Notes under the pieces: model-generated | The model's database searches: none | Told to the model about the DNA's origin: nothing | What the model saw: the letters and a program-made list of their open reading frames with translations, nothing else | In this document: positions 56,573 to 64,000 of the stretch, piece by piece | Layout: each line of letters starts with the position of its first letter | How positions within the stretch are numbered: the stretch's first letter is position 1 | Made by a program: the position numbers and the translations under genes | Assembly: GCA_021604405.1 (NCBI GenBank) | Contig: BQJA01000004.1 | Coordinates: 1-64,000, forward strand | Direction of reading: 5' to 3' | Length of the DNA stretch: 64,000 bases | Origin: Nitrosomonas sp. | GTDB taxonomy: Bacteria; Pseudomonadota; Gammaproteobacteria; Burkholderiales; Nitrosomonadaceae

Positions 56573-59500
56573 ATGGTACAAAATAGCCTCACCACAACCC
56601 GCATCGAATCTGTTAAAGCTTTAGCAAAATCGACGCTGCCTTCTGCAACGTCACTGCCCATGTTCATCGAGCAGTTTTACCGAAACATGGATGCCGATGA
56701 ACTGGCCGAACGCGATCTACATTCTTTGTTTGAAGCCGCCCGCGCCTCGTGGGATTTGTTGCAGACCAGTAACGGTATCGATCCAGCCATCCGCATTTAC
56801 AACCCCGATAAGCAATCTGACAAGTGGGCGTCGAATTTTACAATCGTCGATCTGGTTTTGCCTGATATGCCATTTTTAGTGGACTCTATTGCTATGGCCA
56901 TGCAAAGACAGGGATTGGCTATTCATTTTCTTCTCCATCCTCTGTTTGTCACAGACCGTGCAAAAAACGGGACGATAGAAAATATCTGTGTTCCAAAACA
57001 AGCCAACAACTGGAAAAACGCCAAGCGAGAATCTGTCATACACGTTGAGATCGATCGAATCTCTGATACATCTCAGCAGGCGACCGTGTGCCAGGAACTC
57101 GAATCAGTGCTCACCGATGTTGAACATGCCGTTACCGATTGGCCTTTGATGCGAGAAAAAATTCTCGAAATAAAAGTGCAAGCTGCCAACGCACCCGCCA
57201 ATATTGACAAACGCGAACGCACGGAAACACTGACTTTCCTGCAATGGATTCATGACGATCACCTAACCATTCTGGGTTATCGTGAGTATGCGCTGCGGGA
57301 GGTAGACAGCAACCTTGAATTGCACGCCCTGGCGTCTTCCGGTCTGGGCATTCTTCGCTGCGAAGATGCTGAGTCCCTGTCGCTATCCTTTGCAGCTCTG
57401 CCGCCTGAGATTCGTAAACTGGCAACCAGCAAGAATCTCCTGATCACCAACAAATCCAATTCCCGAGCCACCATTCACCGTCCTGGTTATATGGATTACA
57501 TCGGTGTCAAAAAATACGATTCTTCCGGTAAGGTCATCGGTGAGCATCGTATCTTAGGCCTTTATACGACTTCTGCATTTAATACACCGCCGAAAGATAT
57601 CCCTTATCTGCGTTTGAAAGTTGAACGTTTGCTGGAACGCGCCGACCTGCCCGCGAAAAGCCACCGCGCCAAGTTGCTGATGGATATTGTGGGTTTTTAT
57701 CCGCGTGATGAATTGTTTCAAATCAGTGACGACGATTTATTTCGCATCGTGACGGGCATTCTGCATATGCAGGAACGCCAGCGCGTACGGTTATTCGTGC
57801 GGGAAGATGCATACCGGCGTTTTGTGACATGTCTGGTTTATGTACCCAGAGAGCGTTTTTCGACCGGTGTCCGCATACGAATATTGACTGAATTGAAAAA
57901 CGTCTTTGATGGTAGTGAAGAACCGCAGTTCAATGTACAGATCGGTGATTCGCTGCTAGCCCGTATCTTTGCTGTGATCCGGATTAGCGACTATCAATGC
58001 GACATGCCGGATATCAAAGAGCTGGAACAATCCCTGACTCTGTTGACTTGGCAATGGAAAGATTTCTTGCGCAGTGCGCTTTTCTGCGCCTACAGTGAAA
58101 GCACCTCGCTGCGCTTATTTGAGCAATATGCCGAAGCCTTTCCAGTGGACTACCAGGAATGGAACGATGCCAGTACGGGTGTTGATGATATCCAGTCAAT
58201 GGAAAGTCTGAACGACGATAAACCCTTGTCGATTCGTTTGTATCAGCGGAAAGAAGACATGTCCAGATCCGGTCACTTCCGCATCAAGATCTATAACCTG
58301 GTTGCACCCATTGTTCTTTCTGATACGTTGCCGCTACTGGAAAACATGGGATTGCGCGTGATCAATGCCAGGCCGTATCAAATAACAAAAACGAATCAAC
58401 AACAGGCCTGGTTGCTGGAATTTCAGGTCAGCACCGATTGCACCGGCTGCCTGGATCTTGACAATTTATCCGACTTGGTTAGCGATACATTCGTGGCAAC
58501 CTGGTTCGGTAAAGTCGAAAACGACCCGTTCAATGCCTTGGCGATCAAAGCCAGTCTGCCTTCGCGCCAGGTCATTATTCTGCGCATGTACAGCCGCTAC
58601 TTAAAGCAGGTCGGCCTGCCTTACAGCCAGCATTACATTGCCGAAACTTTGCAAGCAAAGGCTAATATCGCCAGCCGGCTGGTCGCATTATTTGAAGCAA
58701 AGTTTAGCCCAGACCGGCACAGCCTGGAACGCATGCAGTCCATTGAGAATGACATACAGCAGGCGCTGGATGATGTCAGCAGCCTGGATCAGGATCGTAT
58801 CCTGCGTGCACTGATGGGCTTGATACTTTGTACCCTGCGTACCAACTGCTACCAGGATGATAAATCTTATATGTCTATCAAGCTTAGCTCGCGCGACATT
58901 GAGGAATTGCCCGAGCCCCGGCCGCGCTATGAAGTATTCGTGTATTCGCCCGATACAGAGGGCGTGCATTTACGCGCCGGCAAAGTGGCCCGCGGTGGCC
59001 TGCGCTGGTCGGATCGCAAAGAAGACTATCGTACTGAAGTCTTGGGCCTTGTCAAAGCACAAATGGTTAAAAATGCCGTTATTGTCCCCGAGGGCTCCAA
59101 AGGCGGCTTCATCGTCAAGGAATCATTGGCAGGGCTCGACCGCGCGACGATTAAGGAGAAAGTTCTCGCGTCATACAAAACCTTTATTCGGGGCTTGCTG
59201 GATATTACTGACAATCTGGTGAATAATGAAGTTAAACAGCCGGACGGCGTGATTCGCTATGACGATGATGATCCCTATCTGGTTGTTGCTGCAGATAAAG
59301 GGACGGCAACCTTTTCCGACATAGCCAACGGCGTATCGCAGGCATATGATTTTTGGCTCAGCGATGCTTTTGCCTCGGGTGGCTCCAATGGTTACGATCA
59401 TAAAAAAATGGGGATTACCGCGCGTGGCGCCTGGGAATCGGTAAAGCGCCATTTTCGCGAACTCGGGAAGGATATTCAAAACGAACCTTTTACCGTTGTT

Positions 59501-61402
59501 GGTATTGGTGATATGTCGGGCGATGTGTTTGGTAACGGCATGTTGCTTTCCAAGCAAATCAAGCTGATTGCCGCTTTTGATCACCGCCACATTTTCATCG
59601 ATCCCGACCCGGATGCCGCAGTCAGTTATAAAGAACGCCAACGACTGTTCGAGCTTCCCGGTTCCAGTTGGGATGATTATGATAGATCGTTGCTCTCCGA
59701 AGGCGGGGAGATATATTCCCGCAGTCTGAAGTCGATTGAACTTTCTGATGCGGCAGTAAAGGTTCTGGGGCTTGGCAAGAATCGCTTCACTTCATTAACA
59801 CTGATTAATGCGTTGTTAAAAGCGCCGGTGGAACTCATCTGGAATGGTGGTATTGGCACGTATATTAAAGCGTCCGGAGAATCGCATGCTGATGTCGGAG
59901 ATCGCCACAATGACAATATTCGTATCAGTGCCAGCGAATTGCGCGCAAAAGTTATCGGTGAAGGCGGCAATCTGGGTGTCACGCAAATGGCGCGAATTGA
60001 GTATGCCAAACTCGGTGGTATGTGCAACACCGATTCGATCGACAACTCTGCCGGTGTGGATTGTTCTGATCATGAAGTGAATATCAAAATATTGTTGAAT
60101 GCCGCGATGCAAAGTGATGTCCTGGATAACGTCGCGCGCAATAAACTGCTGCGGGAAATGACCGACGATGTAGCGCAATTAGTTCTGCAGCACAATTACA
60201 CCCAAACACAGGTAATCAGCCTGATGGTAGACCGGCGGCAGTCCTTGTTCAATGAACATGTGCGGTATATGCGTGCTTTAGAGCGTTTGGGTTTATTGAA
60301 ACCCGCGATCGAATTTTTACCTGACGAAGAAGAGCAGGCGCAAAGAATTGTGGATGGTACGGGTATGACCCGGCCAGAGCTCTGTATTTTATTGGCTTAC
60401 GCCAAGATTGACGTATTTTTGCAATTGGTCAGAAGTCATCTGGTCGATGAAAAATATTTTGTTGATGACACGAGCCACTACTTTCCGGAACGATTACGTA
60501 GACCCTTCGCCGAACAAATTCGCCAGCACCGGTTGCAGCGCGAAATTATTGCAACCAAGACCACGAACAACATGCTCAACCGCATGGGCGCTACCTTTGT
60601 ATTTAGACTGCAGGAATTGACCGGTGCACCGGCGTATCGTATCGTCCGCGCCTTCAGTATTATCCGAGACAGCTTCCGACTACCTGAATTGTGGCAGCAG
60701 GTTGATCACCTGGATAATCAAATTCCCACGTCACTGCAGTTTCAACTGCAACACCGGATCAATCAGCTCGCGGAACATGGCAGCTTATGGATATTGCGTA
60801 CTTATCGTCAAAATGAGTCTATACACACCATGATCCGGGAATTTCGTCACTGTATTGAAACACTGAATAACCATTTTAACGGCTTTCTCTCGGAATCGCA
60901 TCGTGAACAGTGGCAATTAACGCAACAAGCGCTAAGCGCGGAGGGGGTGCCCGACAGTCTTGCTAATTCACTGGCGGCATTGGAAATTGACTATTTGTTC
61001 CTCGATATTATTCTTCTTGCCAACGATACCGGCAAACCACTGGAAGATTGCGCGAAGATTTATTTCTCCCTGCTCGACATACTTGATACATATTGGCTGC
61101 ATCTGGAGATGCGCCGGTTTAAAGCGGAAGACAATTGGCACGCCGCTGCACGCTCCAGTCTGGAAGAAGAGCTTTATGTCCTTGAACGAAAAATCGCATG
61201 TGCCATGATCCGTGCTACGGAAGAAACACCGTTCGACCCATTTGCTGTCACGGCAGTATGGCAAGACAAAAACAGCAATCAATTGAGCCATTGTAAAGAG
61301 ACATTCGGTGAATTGCAGTCGGTGGAGCCCACTAGCCTGGCAATTTTTATGGTCGCCATCCAACAGTTGCGCTCACTGTTGCATGTGAGTAGTATGGGAT
61401 AA
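56573..61402 (+). CDS. NAD-specific glutamate dehydrogenase, large (180-kDa) class
   Basis: This 1609-residue enzyme oxidatively deaminates glutamate to 2-oxoglutarate and ammonia with NAD. The length and layout fit the L-180 class: long N-terminal regulatory/ACT-like region, central dehydrogenase domain with GGLRWSDRKEDYRTEVLGL (about residue 810), PEGSKGGFIVKE (about 840) and the nucleotide-binding GIGDMSGDVFGNGML (about 977), then a helical C-terminal domain. These enzymes mainly work in the catabolic direction. The start ATG is preceded by a GGGA-like site. It is transcribed alone, divergent from the unknown exported protein. Confidence 0.96.
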   Translation: MVQNSLTTTRIESVKALAKSTLPSATSLPMFIEQFYRNMDADELAERDLHSLFEAARASWDLLQTSNGIDPAIRIYNPDKQSDKWASNFTIVDLVLPDMPFLVDSIAMAMQRQGLAIHFLLHPLFVTDRAKNGTIENICVPKQANNWKNAKRESVIHVEIDRISDTSQQATVCQELESVLTDVEHAVTDWPLMREKILEIKVQAANAPANIDKRERTETLTFLQWIHDDHLTILGYREYALREVDSNLELHALASSGLGILRCEDAESLSLSFAALPPEIRKLATSKNLLITNKSNSRATIHRPGYMDYIGVKKYDSSGKVIGEHRILGLYTTSAFNTPPKDIPYLRLKVERLLERADLPAKSHRAKLLMDIVGFYPRDELFQISDDDLFRIVTGILHMQERQRVRLFVREDAYRRFVTCLVYVPRERFSTGVRIRILTELKNVFDGSEEPQFNVQIGDSLLARIFAVIRISDYQCDMPDIKELEQSLTLLTWQWKDFLRSALFCAYSESTSLRLFEQYAEAFPVDYQEWNDASTGVDDIQSMESLNDDKPLSIRLYQRKEDMSRSGHFRIKIYNLVAPIVLSDTLPLLENMGLRVINARPYQITKTNQQQAWLLEFQVSTDCTGCLDLDNLSDLVSDTFVATWFGKVENDPFNALAIKASLPSRQVIILRMYSRYLKQVGLPYSQHYIAETLQAKANIASRLVALFEAKFSPDRHSLERMQSIENDIQQALDDVSSLDQDRILRALMGLILCTLRTNCYQDDKSYMSIKLSSRDIEELPEPRPRYEVFVYSPDTEGVHLRAGKVARGGLRWSDRKEDYRTEVLGLVKAQMVKNAVIVPEGSKGGFIVKESLAGLDRATIKEKVLASYKTFIRGLLDITDNLVNNEVKQPDGVIRYDDDDPYLVVAADKGTATFSDIANGVSQAYDFWLSDAFASGGSNGYDHKKMGITARGAWESVKRHFRELGKDIQNEPFTVVGIGDMSGDVFGNGMLLSKQIKLIAAFDHRHIFIDPDPDAAVSYKERQRLFELPGSSWDDYDRSLLSEGGEIYSRSLKSIELSDAAVKVLGLGKNRFTSLTLINALLKAPVELIWNGGIGTYIKASGESHADVGDRHNDNIRISASELRAKVIGEGGNLGVTQMARIEYAKLGGMCNTDSIDNSAGVDCSDHEVNIKILLNAAMQSDVLDNVARNKLLREMTDDVAQLVLQHNYTQTQVISLMVDRRQSLFNEHVRYMRALERLGLLKPAIEFLPDEEEQAQRIVDGTGMTRPELCILLAYAKIDVFLQLVRSHLVDEKYFVDDTSHYFPERLRRPFAEQIRQHRLQREIIATKTTNNMLNRMGATFVFRLQELTGAPAYRIVRAFSIIRDSFRLPELWQQVDHLDNQIPTSLQFQLQHRINQLAEHGSLWILRTYRQNESIHTMIREFRHCIETLNNHFNGFLSESHREQWQLTQQALSAEGVPDSLANSLAALEIDYLFLDIILLANDTGKPLEDCAKIYFSLLDILDTYWLHLEMRRFKAEDNWHAAARSSLEEELYVLERKIACAMIRATEETPFDPFAVTAVWQDKNSNQLSHCKETFGELQSVEPTSLAIFMVAIQQLRSLLHVSSMG

Positions 61403-61574
61403 AGCGCTCAGCGACATATGGGCGTGGTTATCGCGACGCGCATATTTAATTTGCGCGAGCTTGACAACAATAAAAGATCTGTTATCGGTTCTGTAAATGA
61501 AGAAGATTATGGTACCGAAAAAATGGTTACACCATCGGTAGTTGATTATTATGTACCATTAGTGAGATTGGCAG

Positions 61575-61805
61575 ATGAATCAACGTTTGCATGTTGTTCT
61601 CAACATTCCGGTGCATGAACTTATCCATTATTATGAAGGTATGGTTGAATCGGTTGTGGCAACGACGACTGATGGCCGCACGATAAAATTTCCAGCCAGC
61701 ATTCTACGCTCGATCGTGCAAAATAATGGTGTGCACGGTACGTTTGAGCTGGTATTCAATGAGCATTATAAGTTTGTATCGATCAATCGTATAGATAACG
61801 GATGA
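61575..61805 (+). CDS. DUF2835 family protein
   Basis: This 76-residue protein matches DUF2835 over its whole length: RLHVVLNIPVHELIHYYEG at the start, DGRTIKFPASILR in the middle and HGTFELVFNEHYKFVSINRI at the end (shown from 20-residue windows). It is probably a small all-beta cytoplasmic protein; function unknown. It lies 172 bp after the glutamate dehydrogenase. A longer frame upstream at 61418-61618 overlaps its start in another frame and looks spurious. Confidence 0.9.
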   Translation: MNQRLHVVLNIPVHELIHYYEGMVESVVATTTDGRTIKFPASILRSIVQNNGVHGTFELVFNEHYKFVSINRIDNG

Positions 61806-61918
61806 TTGCGCGCATAATCCTTGCTTTTATTACTAGACAACGTGCGTTAAACTTTCTATCCGACAAACTTCCCTGAATAAACACTTTTTTTACCCCCTAT
61901 TTTATTAAGATAAGTCAA

Positions 61919-63583
61919 ATGGCTCAATATGTTATGTCTATGCTCCAGGTGAGCAAGATCGTCCCCCCAAAGCGTCAAATTATTAAGGATATTTCGCTCA
62001 GCTTTTTTCCGGGCGCGAAGATTGGTTTATTGGGGCTAAACGGTTCCGGTAAGTCTACAGTACTGCGGATTATGGCAAACGAAGACAAGGAATACGATGG
62101 AGAGGTGCAGCGCCTGCCGGACATCCGCATTGGTTACTTGCCACAGGAACCACAGCTGAATCCAGCGCACACCGTGCGTCAGGAAGTGGAAGAAGGACTC
62201 GGCGAAGTGATGCAAGCGCAAAGAAAACTGGACGACGTATATGCAGCTTACGCCGAAGAAGATGCGGACTTTGATGCACTTGCTGCCGAGCAAGCACGTC
62301 TGGAAGCGATTATTGCGACAGCTGGCAGCGATACTGAGCATCAGATGGAAATCGCAGCGGATGCGCTGCGCCTGCCACCGTGGGAAGCAGCCATTAAGCA
62401 CCTGTCGGGCGGTGAAAAACGGCGTGTCGCGTTGTGTAAGCTGCTTCTGGAAAAGCCTGACATGCTGTTGCTTGATGAACCGACTAATCACCTTGACGCT
62501 GAGTCGGTGGAATGGCTGGAACAATTTCTGGTGCGTTTTCCCGGGACCGTGGTGGCCGTGACACATGATCGTTATTTTCTCGACAATGCTGCCGAGTGGA
62601 TACTCGAGCTTGACCGTGGCCGTGGTATCCCATGGAAGGGCAACTATTCGAGCTGGCTGGAGCAGAAGGAAGCACGTCTGGAACGGGAAAGTAAACAAAT
62701 GGACGCGCATATGAAGTCGATGAAGCGGGAGTTAGAATGGGTGCGACAGAACCCGAAAGGACGACAGGCAAAATCCAAAGCACGTCTTTCCCGCTTCGAG
62801 GAGCTCTCTTCTCAGGAATACCAGCAACGTAACGAGACTCAGGAAATTTTTATTCCGGTTGGTGAGCGGCTGGGTAATGAAGTCATAGAATTTAAAAATG
62901 TTCGCAAAGCATACGATGACCGGTTGTTGATCGACAATCTTAGTTTTAATGTGCCGCCAGGCGCAATTGTTGGCATTATTGGCCCGAATGGTGCTGGTAA
63001 ATCGACACTGTTTAAATTGATAACCGGCAGAGACAAAGCAGATTCTGGCGAGGTGAATATCGGTGCCACGGTGAAGATAGCGCATGTTGATCAGGCGCGT
63101 GATGCACTGGCGAACGATAAGACTGTTTTTGATGCGATCTCCGATGGCAATGATATGCTTACGGTAGGCAAATATACAATCCCGGCGCGTGCTTATCTTG
63201 GTCGTTTTAACTTCAAAGGTGGTGATCAGCAAAAGATTGTCGGCCAGCTTTCTGGTGGTGAACGGGGACGTCTGCATTTGGCCCGGACACTGATTTCAGG
63301 GGGTAATGTATTGTTACTGGATGAGCCCTCCAATGATCTCGATGTGGAGACTTTGCGTGCGTTGGAAGATGCGGTATTGGAATTTGCCGGCTGTGTGCTG
63401 GTTATTTCGCATGACCGCTGGTTTCTCGATCGCATTGCCACGCATATCCTGGCGGCTGAAGGTGATTCGCAATGGGTATTCTTCAATGGTAATTATCAGG
63501 AATATGAAGCGGATAAGAAGAAACGGCTTGGTGAAGAAGGTGCAAAACCGAAGCGGCTCCGATATAAGCCGATCAGCCGTTGA
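61919..63583 (+). CDS. ettA: Energy-dependent translational throttle protein EttA (ABC-F)
   Basis: This 554-residue ABC-F ATPase has two nucleotide-binding domains and no membrane part. Motifs seen are Walker A GLNGSGKST (about 40), signature LSGGEKRRV (about 163), the interdomain linker with WVRQNPKGRQAKSKARLSRF that contacts P-site tRNA, second Walker A GPNGAGKST (about 355) and LSGGERGRL (about 443). EttA binds the ribosomal E site and gates the first elongation steps according to ATP/ADP ratio. Length and the near-universal N-terminus of EttA support the assignment over other ABC-F members. It is monocistronic by position. Confidence 0.95.
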   Translation: MAQYVMSMLQVSKIVPPKRQIIKDISLSFFPGAKIGLLGLNGSGKSTVLRIMANEDKEYDGEVQRLPDIRIGYLPQEPQLNPAHTVRQEVEEGLGEVMQAQRKLDDVYAAYAEEDADFDALAAEQARLEAIIATAGSDTEHQMEIAADALRLPPWEAAIKHLSGGEKRRVALCKLLLEKPDMLLLDEPTNHLDAESVEWLEQFLVRFPGTVVAVTHDRYFLDNAAEWILELDRGRGIPWKGNYSSWLEQKEARLERESKQMDAHMKSMKRELEWVRQNPKGRQAKSKARLSRFEELSSQEYQQRNETQEIFIPVGERLGNEVIEFKNVRKAYDDRLLIDNLSFNVPPGAIVGIIGPNGAGKSTLFKLITGRDKADSGEVNIGATVKIAHVDQARDALANDKTVFDAISDGNDMLTVGKYTIPARAYLGRFNFKGGDQQKIVGQLSGGERGRLHLARTLISGGNVLLLDEPSNDLDVETLRALEDAVLEFAGCVLVISHDRWFLDRIATHILAAEGDSQWVFFNGNYQEYEADKKKRLGEEGAKPKRLRYKPISR

Positions 63584-63668
63584 TTTTTATTCAATACAGC
63601 GTGTCATGAGTCAGCATAACTTTGGCGTATATCCGGATAATTACGCGTTGATCTTTTATAAATAGGAA

Positions 63669-63701
63669 ATATGCACGGTTAATAAAGGTAAAAGTGCATA
63701 T
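63669..63701. repeat. Inverted repeat upstream of the EIIA gene
   Basis: ATATGCAC (63669-63676) and GTGCATAT (63694-63701) form a perfect 8-bp inverted repeat with a 17-bp spacer, 71 bp before the EIIA start. The arms are spaced like a dimer operator or could fold as a weak hairpin. No ribosome binding site is obvious before the gene. Confidence 0.3.
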
Positions 63702-63771
63702 ATGGTTCATTGGTCGTGCCAATATGTTGAAACTCAGGCGCAACCGTATACATAACAAAAAAACCAAAATT

Positions 63772-64000
63772 ATGATTGGAATCTTGATTATCTCCCACGA
63801 GAATCTGGCCGACAGTTTAGTTCAGTGTGCGACGCACGTCTTGGGTGAAAAATTGCAGCAGGTGAAGTATTTGAGTGTATTTGCGCATGACAACCCTGAT
63901 GACGTTGTTTTAAAGGCGCGGAAATTGGTCAGTCAGATTGATGCCGGCGATGGTGTGTTGGTGTTAAGCGATATTTATGGCGCGACGCCAAGTAATATTG
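63772..64000 (+). CDS. PTS mannose-family EIIA component, 5' part
   Basis: The reading MIGILIISHENLADSLVQC is the typical start of EIIA-Man domains, with the phosphorylated His at position 9, and continues with the family's LVLSDIYGATPSN segment before running off the right edge. In betaproteobacteria such EIIA genes usually precede HPr and enzyme I and form a regulatory rather than sugar-transport phosphorelay; that continuation lies outside the window. An in-frame ATG at 63724 would add 16 basic residues that are not usual for the family, so 63772 is preferred. Confidence 0.88.
   Translation, partial: MIGILIISHENLADSLVQCATHVLGEKLQQVKYLSVFAHDNPDDVVLKARKLVSQIDAGDGVLVLSDIYGATPSNI

Noticed and set aside
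61418..61618. 66-codon frame between glutamate dehydrogenase and DUF2835 genes
   Set aside because: Overlaps the well-supported DUF2835 start in another frame and has no recognisable domain.
1..64000. CRISPR arrays, tRNA or rRNA genes, complete insertion sequences
   Set aside because: No regularly spaced repeats, cloverleaf-like signatures, rRNA cores or intact transposase genes were seen; the only mobile-element suspicion is at the truncated left edge.

Overview
The window looks like a chromosomal segment of a moderate-GC Gram-negative proteobacterium. The mix of genes (a large 180-kDa-class NAD-glutamate dehydrogenase, Lon, EttA, a mannose-type EIIA, many lipoproteins and a TonB-dependent receptor) suggests a betaproteobacterium, plausibly of the Nitrosomonas group. 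That placement is inferred from gene content, not from a marker gene. No rRNA, tRNA or CRISPR array was recognised.

Positions 1-37300 hold a hydroxamate-type siderophore locus. It opens with a PKS fragment (KR-ACP) whose KS and AT domains are missing at an abrupt junction near position 137; a divergent gene with its own ribosome binding site starts at position 54. Two NRPS genes follow without gaps. The first is C-A(Gly)-PCP. The second is a 3979-residue protein, C-A-PCP-E-C-A-PCP-C-A-PCP-TE. On the minus strand lie a PvdQ-like acylase with a lipobox, an acyl-CoA-ligase-like enzyme, an FpvG-like PepSY membrane protein and a PvdE/SyrD-type ABC exporter. Divergent from these run an IucB-type acyltransferase, an ornithine/lysine N-monooxygenase, a TonB-dependent receptor, an alpha/beta hydrolase, a complete RND efflux system and, convergent to it, an Sfp-type phosphopantetheinyl transferase. 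Together they cover hydroxamate formation, assembly, tailoring, export, uptake and release. The 285-bp region at 24441-24725 is the likely regulatory hub.

Positions 37300-44200 hold a peroxiredoxin with a small partner gene and a Fur-like box, a GDSL lipoprotein esterase, a membrane-anchored alpha/beta hydrolase, a DUF4136 lipoprotein and an M48 metalloprotease lipoprotein. Several gaps contain open frames without starts that look like gene remnants.

Positions 44200-47100 hold a likely lipid-remodelling group on the minus strand: a diacylglycerol-kinase-family protein, an MJ1255-type glycosyltransferase and a PAP2 phosphatase. The PAP2-glycosyltransferase pair overlaps by 4 bp. It is preceded by four GTCA(T/C) direct repeats at exact 11-bp spacing and a well-placed -10, which matches the layout of a PhoB-controlled promoter. 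This is the best candidate for an under-described system: phosphate-starvation replacement of phospholipid by glycolipid.

Positions 47400-64000 hold a di-haem peroxidase-family cytochrome with a His-rich N-terminus, a DCC-family protein, glycine-zipper proteins, a membrane protein with a kinase fold that lacks catalytic residues (pseudokinase), lon with a heat-shock-like promoter, the NAD-glutamate dehydrogenase, a DUF2835 protein, ettA, and the start of a mannose-family PTS EIIA gene that runs off the right edge.
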